NCBI RefSeq assembly: GCF_004136015.1
Contig: NZ_CP024866.1
Coordinates: forward strand, 3,602,960 to 3,666,959
Source: Pseudomonas sp. ACM7
GTDB taxonomy: Bacteria; Pseudomonadota; Gammaproteobacteria; Pseudomonadales; Pseudomonadaceae
Reading direction: 5' to 3'
Length of the DNA: 64,000 bases
The notes beneath the pieces are model-generated. The model ran no database searches, was not told where the DNA came from, and saw only the letters and a list, made by a program, of their open reading frames with translations. Positions 27,538 through 36,559 of this stretch are shown piece by piece. Numbering within the stretch: position 1 is the stretch's first letter; each line of letters starts with the position of its first letter. The translations under genes were made by a program, and so were the position numbers.

Positions 27538-27966
27538 ATGAGGTTATTCAGCTACAAAGGGTTTTCAATGGTGATCATGTTGCGCGATGAGCACTGCCCG
27601 CCGCATGCACATGTGGATGCCGGAACCTGGAGTGCGCGCTTCAAATTCAGCTTCTGGCACAACAGTGTCGAACTGTGGGACGTGGTTCCTCATTCTCGCA
27701 GGCCACCTGTGGCGGTGCTGGAAGGGTTGCGTCACGCGCTCGGACAACCCGCTCATTTGCGCCGCGCTCGGTGTATCTGGTGGGACAAGCTGCACACGGT
27801 CTGCCTCGATCATCAGATATGGGACTGGCAAACCAGCGAAGTCGTGGTGGTAAAAAGGGTCGCCAGTACGACCTGCATGATTGGCTCGGCTTGCTATGAG
27901 CCCGAGACGAACAAGACCCTACTGGCGCTGATGGGCGTTCCAGAGGGTGTGGAGATCGAACTATGA
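27538..27966 (+). CDS. DUF4160 domain-containing protein (toxin-antitoxin-like pair member)
   Basis: 142 aa. The N terminus matches DUF4160: FSMVIMLRDEHCPPHAHVDAG carries the conserved acidic-x-PP-H-x-H region. The C-terminal half is not recognised. DUF4160 genes often lie next to DUF2442 genes, and here the DUF2442 start overlaps this stop (ATGA), so the two are cotranscribed and translationally coupled. The pair has the form of a type II toxin-antitoxin module, but no toxicity is established to my knowledge. Confidence 0.75.
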   Translation: MRLFSYKGFSMVIMLRDEHCPPHAHVDAGTWSARFKFSFWHNSVELWDVVPHSRRPPVAVLEGLRHALGQPAHLRRARCIWWDKLHTVCLDHQIWDWQTSEVVVVKRVASTTCMIGSACYEPETNKTLLALMGVPEGVEIEL

Positions 27967-28409
27967 AAACGATAACAGCAAAAATGTTGGTGGATCGGCC
28001 CGTAACCGAAGCCGTGCTGGATGAAGCCATCCAGCGTGGCCAAGTGCGTCACAAAGGCGGTCTGCGGGCGACTTCGGTGACCTTTGTGGAACCGTGCCTG
28101 GCGGTCAATTTCATTGATGGCAGTGGCGTGCTGTTGCCCGTGCAGCACTATCCGGAGTTCGATGATTTCGACGTCGAGGATTTCGCAGACCTGAAAGTCG
28201 GCTTTTCCGGGACAGCCCTTTGCCACGAGGGCAAGGATCTGCAGGTCTCCATCGCCGGGATGGTTTCGGCCAGCAAGCCGCTGATGGATATGGCCGCGTC
28301 GGTCATCGCCTCGCGTAATGGTCGCCAAAGCAGCGCCGCCAAAGCAGAGGCTGCGCGGGCGAATGGCCGTAAGGGCGGGCGTCCGCGCAAGACAGATATC
28401 CCCCTTTAA
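27963..28409 (+). CDS. DUF2442 domain-containing protein with AT-hook-like tail
   Basis: 148 aa. The central region (RATSVTFVEPCLAVNFIDGSG, VLLPVQHYPEF) fits DUF2442, a small domain that pairs with DUF4160. The C terminus is basic and Ala-rich and ends ANGRKGGRPRKTDIPL; GGRPRK resembles an AT-hook, so it could bind DNA and autoregulate, like an antitoxin. It begins inside the stop of the DUF4160 gene. An overlap of four bases and matched orientation support a functional pair. Confidence 0.75.
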   Translation: MKTITAKMLVDRPVTEAVLDEAIQRGQVRHKGGLRATSVTFVEPCLAVNFIDGSGVLLPVQHYPEFDDFDVEDFADLKVGFSGTALCHEGKDLQVSIAGMVSASKPLMDMAASVIASRNGRQSSAAKAEAARANGRKGGRPRKTDIPL

Positions 28410-28416
28410 GCACGCA

Positions 28417-28441
28417 CAAAAAAGCCGTCGTGATGACGGCT
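28417..28441 (-). terminator. Terminator of trmA (minus strand)
   Basis: AGCCGTC-ATCAC-GACGGCT followed by TTTTTT when read on the minus strand, 22 nt after the trmA stop. It may also stop the convergent DUF2442 transcript. Confidence 0.85.
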
Positions 28442-28463
28442 GGTTTGTATCTGGCACTGGCAA

Positions 28464-29543
28464 TTACCGGCGGGTCAACAAGACCCCGGATTCCATGTGA
28501 TGGGTCCACGGGAACTGGTCGAACATTGCGCATCGGCTGATGCGATGGGTGTCGTGCAACTGGGCGATGTTGGCCGCCAGGGTTTCCGGGTTGCAGGAGA
28601 TGTAGAGGATGTTGTCGAAGCGACGGGTCAGCTCGCAGGTGTCCGGATCCATGCCGGCGCGAGGCGGATCGACGAAGACGCTACCGAACTCGTAGCTCTT
28701 CAGGTCGATACCGTGCAGGCGACGGAACGGACGAACTTCGTTCAGGGCTTCGGTCAGCTCCTCGGCGGACAAGCGCACCAGGGTGACGTTATCCACAGCG
28801 TTTTCGCTGAGATTGCTCAACGCGGCATTGACCGACGCTTTGCTGATTTCGGTGGCCAGCACTTTGCGCACGCGCGTCGCGAGCGGCAAGGTGAAGTTGC
28901 CGTTGCCGCAATACAGCTCCAGCAAATCGTCGGAGCGATCGCAGAGTGAGTCGTAAGCCCAGTTGAGCATCTTCTGGTTCACGGTGCCGTTGGGCTGGGT
29001 GAACGCGCCTTCCGGCTGGCGATAGCTGAAGGTGCGACCGCCGACGTCCATCTGCTCGACCACGTAATCGTGACCGATCACTTCGCGTTTGCCCTTGGAG
29101 CGGCCGATGACGCTGACGTTCAGGTCAGCTGCCAGTTTCGACGCTGCCGCGTGCCAGTGCTCGTCCAGCGGGCGGTGATAGCACAGCGTGATCATCGCAT
29201 CGCCGGCCAGGGTGGTCAGGAACTCCACCTGGAACAACTTGTGGCTAAGAGCCGCACTGGCTTGCCATGCCGCTTTCAGTTGCGGCATCAACTCGTTGAT
29301 GCGCAGGCTGGCGATCGGGAATTCTTCGATCAGGATCGGCGTGCGCTTGTCTTCCTGGGAAAACATCGCGTAGTGACGCTCACCGGCTTCGCGCCACAGG
29401 CGGAATTCGGCGCGCAGGCGAAAATTCTGCAGCGGCGAGTCGAACACCGCAGGTTCTGGCGCACCGAACGGGGCCAACAGATCACGCAGGCGCGTGACCT
29501 TCTCTTCGAGCTGAACGGCGTAAGCCTTGGAATCAAAAGTCAT
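28464..29543 (-). CDS. trmA: tRNA (uracil-54-C5)-methyltransferase
   Basis: 359 aa SAM-dependent enzyme that makes T54 in the tRNA T-loop. Motifs: [16 protein letters not shown] (SAM site), [11 protein letters not shown] and [15 protein letters not shown] with the catalytic Cys; the C terminus holds the general-base Glu region ([17 protein letters not shown]). The N-terminal RNA-recognition region [21 protein letters not shown] is present. The ATG at 29543 overlaps the stop of the upstream NCS2 permease gene, so they form an operon. Confidence 0.94.
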   Translation of the reverse strand: MTFDSKAYAVQLEEKVTRLRDLLAPFGAPEPAVFDSPLQNFRLRAEFRLWREAGERHYAMFSQEDKRTPILIEEFPIASLRINELMPQLKAAWQASAALSHKLFQVEFLTTLAGDAMITLCYHRPLDEHWHAAASKLAADLNVSVIGRSKGKREVIGHDYVVEQMDVGGRTFSYRQPEGAFTQPNGTVNQKMLNWAYDSLCDRSDDLLELYCGNGNFTLPLATRVRKVLATEISKASVNAALSNLSENAVDNVTLVRLSAEELTEALNEVRPFRRLHGIDLKSYEFGSVFVDPPRAGMDPDTCELTRRFDNILYISCNPETLAANIAQLHDTHRISRCAMFDQFPWTHHMESGVLLTRR

Positions 29544-30835
29544 GCGTTGAACCAACCCAACTTGATCACGAACAGAATCGACAGAATCACCAGTGCCGGG
29601 TTCAGCTCACGGCCGCGGCCGGACAGCAACTTGATCGCGGTCCAGGAGATGAAACCGAAGGCGATGCCGTTGGCGATGGAATAAGTGAACGGCATGGCCA
29701 GAGCAGTGACCACGACCGGTGCGGCGACGGTGATGTCGTCCCAGTCTATTTCGGCCAGGCCGGATGTCATCAGTACCGCGACGAACAGCAGTGCAGGCGC
29801 GGTAGCAAAGGCTGGAATGCTGGCCGCCAATGGCGAAAAAAACAGCGCCAACAGGAACAGAATCGCCACGACAACGGCGGTCAGGCCGGTGCGGCCACCG
29901 GCACTCACGCCGGCTGCGGATTCGATGTAGCTGGTAGTGGTCGAAGTGCCCAGCAGCGAACCGGCCATGGCCGCGGTACTGTCGGCGATCAGGGCGCGAC
30001 CCATTTTCGGCATGTGGCCGTCCTTGCCCATCAGGCCCGCGCGCTTGGCGACGCCGATCAGGGTGCCGGAGTTGTCGAACAGATCGACGAACAGAAAGGC
30101 GAAAATCACGCTGACCAGCCCGATGTCCAGGGCGCCCTTGATGTCCAGTTGCAGGAAGGTCGGGGCCAGGGACGGCGGCATCGACATCACGCCGCCGAAC
30201 GGGGTGAAACCCATCAGGATCGAAACGATGGTCACCGCCAGAATGCCAATCAGTACCGCGCCGCGCACTTTAAGCGCTTCAAGCGCCACGATCAGGGCAA
30301 AGCCGAGGGTCGCAAGGATCGGGGCCGGTTGTTTCAAATCGCCGAGGCCGACCATGGTTGCCGGGTTACTCACCACGATGCCCGCGTTATGCAGGGCGAT
30401 CAGGGCCAGGAACAGACCGATACCGGCGGCAATCGCCGAACGCAGCGGCAACGGGATGCTGTTGATGATCCATTCGCGGATGCGGAAGATCGACAGCAGG
30501 AAAAACAGCACTGCCGAGATGAATACCGCACCCAGCGCCACTTGCCAGGTGTGGCCCATGTGCAGGACCACGGTGTAGGTAAAGAAGGCGTTCAGGCCCA
30601 TTCCCGGGGCGAGAGCGATCGGGTAGTTGGCGATCAGGCCCATCACCGTGGAGCCGATGGCGGCTGCCAGACACGTGGCGACGAACACCGCGCCCTTGTC
30701 CATGCCGGTCTCGCCGAGGATGCTCGGGTTGACGAACAGAATGTAGGCCATGGCCAAAAAGGTCGTGACGCCCGCCAGTATCTCGGTCCGCACGTTGGTG
30801 TTGTGTGCCTTGAGTTGAAACAGCCTTTCCAGCAT
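29540..30835 (-). CDS. NCS2-family purine permease (guanine/hypoxanthine type)
   Basis: 431 aa polytopic protein of the AzgA/PbuG branch of NCS2. Typical blocks are [20 protein letters not shown] near the N terminus, [20 protein letters not shown], and [27 protein letters not shown] in the substrate region. It imports purine bases with protons. It precedes trmA with a 4-nt overlap. Confidence 0.92.
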   Translation of the reverse strand: MLERLFQLKAHNTNVRTEILAGVTTFLAMAYILFVNPSILGETGMDKGAVFVATCLAAAIGSTVMGLIANYPIALAPGMGLNAFFTYTVVLHMGHTWQVALGAVFISAVLFFLLSIFRIREWIINSIPLPLRSAIAAGIGLFLALIALHNAGIVVSNPATMVGLGDLKQPAPILATLGFALIVALEALKVRGAVLIGILAVTIVSILMGFTPFGGVMSMPPSLAPTFLQLDIKGALDIGLVSVIFAFLFVDLFDNSGTLIGVAKRAGLMGKDGHMPKMGRALIADSTAAMAGSLLGTSTTTSYIESAAGVSAGGRTGLTAVVVAILFLLALFFSPLAASIPAFATAPALLFVAVLMTSGLAEIDWDDITVAAPVVVTALAMPFTYSIANGIAFGFISWTAIKLLSGRGRELNPALVILSILFVIKLGWFNA

Positions 30836-31050
30836 GTCTGCTCCCCGTGGCGCGCAAGGCGCCGTGAATGTATCGACCTCAACAGCAAAGCACAGACCGC
30901 TGCTGGCGCCTGGTAATTTTCTGAGGGTCGGAAAAAGCCGCGCATCATACCAGCAGCGTGGGGCTATGGCTGCTTATGGCTGCGATCGTCGTCGATGTTT
31001 TGCGGTAAAGCCAAGTGCGCCATACTGCGCGCTGATTTTGGGGGGGACTT

Positions 31051-31506
31051 ATGTATTGCATGAATAAACGTCTGATTGCCGTATTTGCAATGGCGATCGC
31101 CTTGTTCCTGGGGGCACACACCGCTTCGGCTGCATCGGCGGCGCCGCTGAGTCAGGTGAAGGTACTCAAGGTCGAGTCGCCGCGCTGCGGCTTTGAAGAC
31201 ATTGCGCAGGGGCAAGAGCAAACCCGCTGCAATCACAGCGGACCGAACATCAAGGTCTACGTGCTGGAAGTCGGTTACGGTCGTAGCGCGCATGTTGGGC
31301 TGGATGGTTTTGAGGTGAACGGCACCCGGACCCCTATCTGTGCTTTCGATAATGGCAACCTGACTGAGTGCACCATCGGGAGAAAAACCGTCGGCTATTT
31401 GTATGTCTTCGATCTGGCAGGCAAGCAGGAAGGCACGTTCACCTTCAGCAACACGTCGATCAACGCGCCCGGCAATACGCTGTCGACGCAGCTTTACATC
31501 AAGTAA
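31051..31506 (+). CDS. Secreted DUF4879 (YolA-like) protein
   Basis: 151 aa. A signal peptide covers ~residues 1-29 (NKRLIAVFAMAIALFLGAHTASA). The mature part has the pattern VKVLKVESPRCGFEDI ... VYVLEVGYG ... CTIGRKTVGYLYVFD ... NTLSTQLYIK, which I recognise as DUF4879, named from Bacillus YolA. Four cysteines could form two disulfides. The start is either ATG 31051 or ATG 31060; a run of seven G lies 5 nt before 31051. Function is unknown; it stands alone. Confidence 0.75.
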   Translation: MYCMNKRLIAVFAMAIALFLGAHTASAASAAPLSQVKVLKVESPRCGFEDIAQGQEQTRCNHSGPNIKVYVLEVGYGRSAHVGLDGFEVNGTRTPICAFDNGNLTECTIGRKTVGYLYVFDLAGKQEGTFTFSNTSINAPGNTLSTQLYIK

Positions 31507-31572
31507 CGGCCGGTTCGAACAAGGGGCAGGAAAGCTGACTACGCTTTAAAGATCATCCAGTGGACTGCGCCC

Positions 31573-32124
31573 ATGACCTTTAGAGCTCTGATTACCCTCG
31601 CCGAGGGCATCGATGACCTGCAATCAGTGACCCTGATCGATGTGCTGCGCCGTGCCAAGGTTGAAGTGGTGGTGGCCAGCATCGAGGGACGGCGCATGCT
31701 CACCTGCGCGCGCGGCACCCGAGTGACGTCCGATGCGATGCTGGTAGACGTGCTGGCCCAGCCGTTCGATCTGATCGTCCTGCCCGGCGGTGCCGTAGGG
31801 GCGCAACATCTGGCGGCGCATCAACCCCTGCAACAATTGATCAAGGATCAGGCGGCGGCCGGGCGCCTGTTCGCCGGCATCGCCGAGGCCCCGGCGCTGG
31901 CGCTGCAAGCCTTTGGCGTACTGCGTCAGCGGCGCATGACCTGCCTGCCATCGGCCAGCCATCAACTGTTGGGGTGCAACTTCGTCGATCAACCGGTGGT
32001 GGTCGATGGCAACTGCATCACTGCACAAGGTTCAGGGGCGGCGTTGCAATTCGCCCTGACGCTGGTGGAACAACTCTGCGGCAAAGCCAGGCGAGCGGCG
32101 GTGGCGGGGGAGTTGGTGGTTTAG
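31573..32124 (+). CDS. DJ-1/PfpI-family protein lacking the catalytic triad
   Basis: 183 aa with the whole DJ-1/YajL fold: ALITLAEGIDDLQSVTLIDV at the start, LIVLPGGAVGAQHL, and AQGSGAALQFALTLVE near the end. Aligned by eye with human DJ-1, the nucleophile Cys106 is Ala104 (FAGIAEAPAL), its partner Glu18 is Gln17 and His126 is Leu125. Glyoxalase, deglycase or cysteine-sensor chemistry is therefore not expected. It is a full-length, non-decayed ORF, so it may have a binding or regulatory role. The neighbouring genes are unrelated. Confidence 0.85.
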   Translation: MTFRALITLAEGIDDLQSVTLIDVLRRAKVEVVVASIEGRRMLTCARGTRVTSDAMLVDVLAQPFDLIVLPGGAVGAQHLAAHQPLQQLIKDQAAAGRLFAGIAEAPALALQAFGVLRQRRMTCLPSASHQLLGCNFVDQPVVVDGNCITAQGSGAALQFALTLVEQLCGKARRAAVAGELVV

Positions 32125-32146
32125 AGAGTGCCCCGGACAAACTGCT

Positions 32147-33385
32147 TCAGGCCTTCACTTCTTCCACCGGCACATGCATGCGGTCGCGGTTAGCCAGGGT
32201 CGGGAACAGTTTGATCCACGCCCCGGTCACCACCAACGTGCCAATACCGCCCATGACCACGGCCGGCACGGTGCCGAACCAGTGGGCGGTCAAGCCGGAT
32301 TCAAACTCGCCCAACTGGTTCGAAGCGCCGATGAACAAACCGTTCACGGCACTGACCCGGCCGCGCATTTCGTCCGGGGTTTCCAGTTGCACGAAAGAAG
32401 CGCGGATCACCATGCTGATCATGTCCGCCGCGCCCAACACCACCAACACCGCCAGGGAAAACCAGAACGAGGTCGACAGGCCGAACGCAATGGTCGCGAC
32501 GCCGAATACACCCACTGCGGTAAACATGACCCGTCCGACCTTGCGTTCCACGGCAAATCTCGCCAGGTACAGCGACATCAGCAGCGCGCCGACTGCCGGC
32601 GCTGAACGCAGCAGGCCCAAGCCCCAAGGGCCGGTCAGCAGAATGTCCTTGGCGAACACCGGCAGCAACGCCGTCGCGCCACCAAGCAGGACGGCAAACA
32701 GATCCAGAGAAATCGCCCCGAGAATGTCCGGACGACTGCGAATGAAGCGGATGCCCGCCAGCAACGAATCCAGCGTCGCCTTGCCCTTGTTCAGCGGTGT
32801 CTGCCGTGCAGGCAGGTTGAGCATCAGCAGGCAGGCGATGATGTAGAGGATCACCGTCGGGCCATAGACCCAGACGCTGCCGAAGGCGTAAAGCAACCCA
32901 CCGAGGGCCGGGGCAACGATAGTCGCCGATTGCTGTGCGGATTGGGCGGCGGCGACCGCGCGGGGGAACAGCGCGCTGGGCACGATGCTCGGCAACAAGG
33001 CCTGAGTGGTCGGCATTTCGAAGGAACGGGCGGCACCAAGCAGGAACGCGAGGATGAAGATCATCTCCCGGGTGACATTGTCGGTCGCGCTACCGATGGC
33101 CAGCGACAGGGCGATCAACGCTTGCAGGGACTGACAGATTGCCGCGACCTTGCGCCGGTCATAGCGGTCCGCGACATGCCCGGTGTGCAGCATGAACAGC
33201 ACTCGCGGGGCGAATTCCACCAGACCGACCAGGCCCAGGTCGAGCACATTGCCGGTCAGTTGGTAGAGGTTCCAGCCAATGGCCACCGTGAGCATCTGAA
33301 AGCCGCTGGCGGTAAACACCCGAGCCAGCCAGAACGCGATAAAAGGGCGGTGATGACGTAACAGCAAGGGCGCTTGGCTGGGCAT
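32147..33385 (-). CDS. MFS transporter (EntS/MFS_3-type exporter)
   Basis: 412 aa with about twelve membrane segments. N-terminal RPFIAFWLARVFTASGFQML and the GHVADRYDRRKV motif A loop place it in the MFS_3 group that includes enterobactin exporter EntS and macrolide-type efflux proteins. The start at 33385 (MPSQAPLLLRHH) is chosen because it lies just before TM1; an ATG at 33430 adds a short polar leader. The substrate is unknown and no siderophore genes adjoin. Confidence 0.84.
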   Translation of the reverse strand: MPSQAPLLLRHHRPFIAFWLARVFTASGFQMLTVAIGWNLYQLTGNVLDLGLVGLVEFAPRVLFMLHTGHVADRYDRRKVAAICQSLQALIALSLAIGSATDNVTREMIFILAFLLGAARSFEMPTTQALLPSIVPSALFPRAVAAAQSAQQSATIVAPALGGLLYAFGSVWVYGPTVILYIIACLLMLNLPARQTPLNKGKATLDSLLAGIRFIRSRPDILGAISLDLFAVLLGGATALLPVFAKDILLTGPWGLGLLRSAPAVGALLMSLYLARFAVERKVGRVMFTAVGVFGVATIAFGLSTSFWFSLAVLVVLGAADMISMVIRASFVQLETPDEMRGRVSAVNGLFIGASNQLGEFESGLTAHWFGTVPAVVMGGIGTLVVTGAWIKLFPTLANRDRMHVPVEEVKA

Positions 33386-33501
33386 CTGAGGGCAGGTCTT
33401 GAGCGAGGAGAGGGTCGAGATTATCACCAAGCTGTAACCAAAAGTTGCAGGGCTGGGAAATTTCGTTAGCTAGACACCAATCTCCAAAACGCGGAAATCC
33501 C

Positions 33502-33591
33502 CTGTGGGAGCGGGCTTGCTCGCGATGGCGGCGTATCAGTCACTCATCTGTCGCCTGACACACCGCTTCGCGAGCAAGCTCGCTCCCACAG
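33502..33591. repeat. REP/REPIN palindrome (GTGGGAGCGGGCTTGCTCGCG family)
   Basis: Arms CTGTGGGAGCGGGCTTGCTC and the complement of the GAGCGAGCTTGC variant, so the two arms are slightly unlike. It lies between divergent MFS and cioA genes. Apart from this and the Anr box, 33386-33869 shows no gene. Confidence 0.88.
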
Positions 33592-33694
33592 AGGTATGTG
33601 TTTCTGCCTATGACCGTAGCGGTGAGGCAACCTGTCACGCGGCAAAAGACCACACCGTCCATCGTCAAAAATGGGACTACTCTTTTAACGTTGC

Positions 33695-33708
33695 TTGATC
33701 CAGATCAA
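33695..33708. promoter_or_regulatory. Anr (FNR-type) box upstream of cioAB
   Basis: TTGATCCAGATCAA is a perfect TTGAT-N4-ATCAA site, 161 nt before the cioA start. In P. aeruginosa the cioAB genes are controlled by ANR, so oxygen-dependent control is likely here. Confidence 0.8.
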
Positions 33709-33869
33709 GACCGCTCGTGGAATTGATCCGGCGGCCAGATGGCCAGACTCCCTACGTTGTGATGTTTGTAGAAAAAGAACGAATTCAAATTCGCCACACT
33801 CCATATCCGTGGGGGCAGTGGGTGTAGGCCGCAAGCCTTCAGCCGGTATTACCTGACAGAGGAAGACTT

Positions 33870-35309
33870 ATGTTCGGTTTGGAGGCACTTGATCTCGCCC
33901 GGATGCAGTTTGCGTTCACCATTTCGTTTCACATTCTATTTCCCGCCATCACCATTGGCCTGGCGAGTTACCTGGCGGTGCTCGAAGGCCTGTGGCTGAA
34001 AACCCATAACGACACGTACCGCGATCTGTACCACTTCTGGTCGAAGATCTTTGCGGTCAACTTCGGCATGGGCGTGGTCTCCGGGCTCGTCATGGCCTAT
34101 CAGTTCGGCACCAACTGGAGCCGCTTCTCGGACTTCGCCGGCTCCGTGACCGGGCCACTGCTGACGTACGAAGTACTCACCGCTTTCTTCCTCGAAGCCG
34201 GTTTCCTCGGTGTCATGCTGTTCGGCTGGAACAAGGTCGGGCGCAATCTGCACTTCTTCGCCACGGTCATGGTCGCCATCGGCACACTGATATCGACCTT
34301 CTGGATTCTCGCTTCCAACAGCTGGATGCAGACGCCGCAAGGCTACGAAATCGTCAACGGCCAGGTCATTCCGGTGGACTGGCTGGCAGTAATCTTCAAC
34401 CCGTCGTTCCCGTACCGCCTGATGCACATGGCGACGGCAGCGTTCGTCGCGACTGCCTTCTTCGTCGGTTCCTCGGCGGCCTGGCATTTGCTGCGCGGCA
34501 AGGACAACCCGGCGATCCGCACCATGCTCTCGATGGCCATGTGGATGGCCTTGATCGTGGCGCCGATTCAGGCCGTCATCGGTGACTTCCACGGGCTGAA
34601 TACGCTTGAGCATCAGCCGGCGAAAATCGCCGCGATTGAAGGCCACTGGGAAAACGTCGGTGATGAACCGACTCCGCTAATCCTGTTCGGCTGGCCGGAC
34701 ATGAAAGCCGAGAAGACCAAATTCGCGGTAGAGATTCCGTACCTGGGCAGCCTGATCCTCACGCACTCGCTGGACAAACAGGTCCCGGCACTCAAGGAAT
34801 TCCCGCCTGAAGACCGGCCGAATTCGACCATTGTGTTCTGGTCGTTCCGGATCATGGTGGGTCTGGGCATGCTGATGATCTTCACCGGTCTGTGGAGCCT
34901 GTGGCTGCGTAAACGCGACAAGCTCTATACCTCGCGGCCGTTCCTGTACCTGGCGTTGTGGATGGGGCCATCCGGCCTGATCGCGATCCTCGCCGGTTGG
35001 TTCACCACTGAAATCGGCCGTCAGCCGTGGGTCGTCTATGGCCTGATGCGCACGGCGGATGCGTCCTCCAATCACAGCTTCATGCAGATGAGCATCACGT
35101 TGATCATGTTCGTCGTGGTCTATTTCGCGCTGTTCGGTGCCGGTCTGGGCTACATGATGCGCCTGGTGCGCAAAGGGCCGAAGATCGACGAAGGCAAGGA
35201 AACGCCCGAGGGCGGTCCAGGCAAGAAACGCACACCGGCCCGGCCGCTGTCCGCCGCCGATGACAACGGTGACGGCGACCACAGCCCCAGCCTGACAAAG
35301 GAGATTTGA
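33870..35309 (+). CDS. cioA: Cyanide-insensitive (bd-type) quinol oxidase subunit I
   Basis: 479 aa, short-Q-loop form of CydA. Heme ligands fit FTISFHILFPAIT (His for heme b595/d) and YRLMHMATAAF (His for b558). The quinol loop LEHQPAKIAAIEGHWE is intact. About nine membrane helices. With subunit II it oxidises ubiquinol and reduces oxygen to water, resisting cyanide. The Anr box upstream and the subunit II gene 3 nt downstream support an oxygen-controlled operon. The C-terminal ~50 residues are hydrophilic. Confidence 0.94.
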   Translation: MFGLEALDLARMQFAFTISFHILFPAITIGLASYLAVLEGLWLKTHNDTYRDLYHFWSKIFAVNFGMGVVSGLVMAYQFGTNWSRFSDFAGSVTGPLLTYEVLTAFFLEAGFLGVMLFGWNKVGRNLHFFATVMVAIGTLISTFWILASNSWMQTPQGYEIVNGQVIPVDWLAVIFNPSFPYRLMHMATAAFVATAFFVGSSAAWHLLRGKDNPAIRTMLSMAMWMALIVAPIQAVIGDFHGLNTLEHQPAKIAAIEGHWENVGDEPTPLILFGWPDMKAEKTKFAVEIPYLGSLILTHSLDKQVPALKEFPPEDRPNSTIVFWSFRIMVGLGMLMIFTGLWSLWLRKRDKLYTSRPFLYLALWMGPSGLIAILAGWFTTEIGRQPWVVYGLMRTADASSNHSFMQMSITLIMFVVVYFALFGAGLGYMMRLVRKGPKIDEGKETPEGGPGKKRTPARPLSAADDNGDGDHSPSLTKEI

Positions 35310-35312
35310 CTC

Positions 35313-36320
35313 ATGGGTATTGATCTTCCGCTGATCTGGGCCGTGATCATCATCTTCGGCATCATGATGTACGTGGTCATGGACGGTTTCGATTTGGGGA
35401 TCGGGATTCTCTTCCCGTTCATTCCGGGCAAGACCGATCGTGACGTCATGATGAACACCGTCGCGCCGGTCTGGGACGGCAACGAAACCTGGCTGGTACT
35501 GGGTGGCGCAGCGTTGTTCGGGGCCTTCCCGCTGGCCTATTCGGTGGTGCTCTCGGCGTTGTACCTGCCGCTGATTTTTATGCTGATCGGGCTGATCTTC
35601 CGCGGTGTGGCCTTCGAGTTCCGCTTCAAGGCCAGGGACGACAAGCGCCATCTCTGGGACAAGGCGTTCATCGGTGGCTCGGTCGCCGCCACCTTTTTCC
35701 AGGGCGTTGCGTTGGGTGCGTTCATTGATGGGTTGCCGGTGGTCAATCGCCAATTTGCCGGTGGCTCACTGGACTGGTTGACGCCGTTCACCCTGTTCTG
35801 CGGCGTGGCGCTAGTGGTGGCTTATGCGTTGCTCGGTTGCACCTGGCTGATCATGAAGACCGAAGGCAAGTTGCAGGAGCAGATGCATGACCTGGCTCGA
35901 CCGCTGGCTTTCGTGGTGTTGGCAGTGATCGGTATCGTCAGTATCTGGACCCCGCTGGCCCATGCCGAGATTGCCGCTCGCTGGTTCACCCTGCCAAACC
36001 TGTTCTGGTTCCTGCCGGTGCCGATTCTGGTGCTGGTGACCATGTACGGTCTGATCCGCGCGGTGGCTCGCAATGCGCACTACACGCCATTCCTGCTGAC
36101 GCTGGTGCTGATCTTCCTCGGCTACAGCGGTTTGGGCATCAGCCTGTGGCCGAACATCGTGCCGCCGTCGATCTCGATCTGGGACGCCGCCGCACCGCCG
36201 CAAAGTCAGGGCTTCATGCTGGTGGGCACGCTGTTCATCATCCCGTTCATCCTGGGTTACACCTTCTGGAGCTACTACGTGTTCCGCGGCAAGGTCACCC
36301 ACGAAGATGGCTATCACTAG
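35313..36320 (+). CDS. cioB: Cyanide-insensitive (bd-type) quinol oxidase subunit II
   Basis: 335 aa CydB-like subunit with about eight to nine helices. The N terminus YVVMDGFDLGIGILFPF carries the conserved Asp/Phe region, followed by VWDGNETWLVLGGAALFGAF. It follows cioA after 3 nt, behind AAGGAG, and completes the oxidase heterodimer in the inner membrane. The small DUF2474 gene follows. Confidence 0.94.
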   Translation: MGIDLPLIWAVIIIFGIMMYVVMDGFDLGIGILFPFIPGKTDRDVMMNTVAPVWDGNETWLVLGGAALFGAFPLAYSVVLSALYLPLIFMLIGLIFRGVAFEFRFKARDDKRHLWDKAFIGGSVAATFFQGVALGAFIDGLPVVNRQFAGGSLDWLTPFTLFCGVALVVAYALLGCTWLIMKTEGKLQEQMHDLARPLAFVVLAVIGIVSIWTPLAHAEIAARWFTLPNLFWFLPVPILVLVTMYGLIRAVARNAHYTPFLLTLVLIFLGYSGLGISLWPNIVPPSISIWDAAAPPQSQGFMLVGTLFIIPFILGYTFWSYYVFRGKVTHEDGYH

Positions 36321-36377
36321 AGCACTCGACAGTGGCGCTGGGCTGAGACCTGCGCCATTTCTTCAGAGGAGATTGCG

Positions 36378-36548
36378 ATGAAGGCGGGTAAACATTCCTT
36401 GCAGGAAATCGAAGCAGCAGAGAAAAAGCCGCTCTGGCAGCGCCTCGGCTGGCTGGCGATGATCTGGACCGGCAGCGTTGTGGCGCTGTTCATCGTGGCC
36501 AGCCTGATGCGCATGTTCATGAATGCCGCGGGCCTGACGACCCACTGA
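36378..36548 (+). CDS. DUF2474 small membrane protein (CydX-like oxidase accessory)
   Basis: 56 aa read directly from the sequence. A polar N terminus (MKAGKHSLQEIEAAEKKPLW) is followed by one membrane helix (WLAMIWTGSVVALFIVASLM) and a short tail. DUF2474 proteins accompany cioAB-type oxidases and resemble in form the CydX subunit of bd oxidases. An AGAGGAG site precedes the ATG, and the gene is 57 nt after cioB in the same direction. A role in oxidase assembly or stability is inferred from family and position. Confidence 0.82.
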   Translation: MKAGKHSLQEIEAAEKKPLWQRLGWLAMIWTGSVVALFIVASLMRMFMNAAGLTTH

Positions 36549-36559
36549 TTTTTTGCCCC

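Noticed and set aside
33504..33698. 64-codon ORF starting MGAGLLAMAAYQ
   Set aside because: Its first half is translated REP palindrome; such MGA(G/S)LLA peptides recur wherever this repeat lies.
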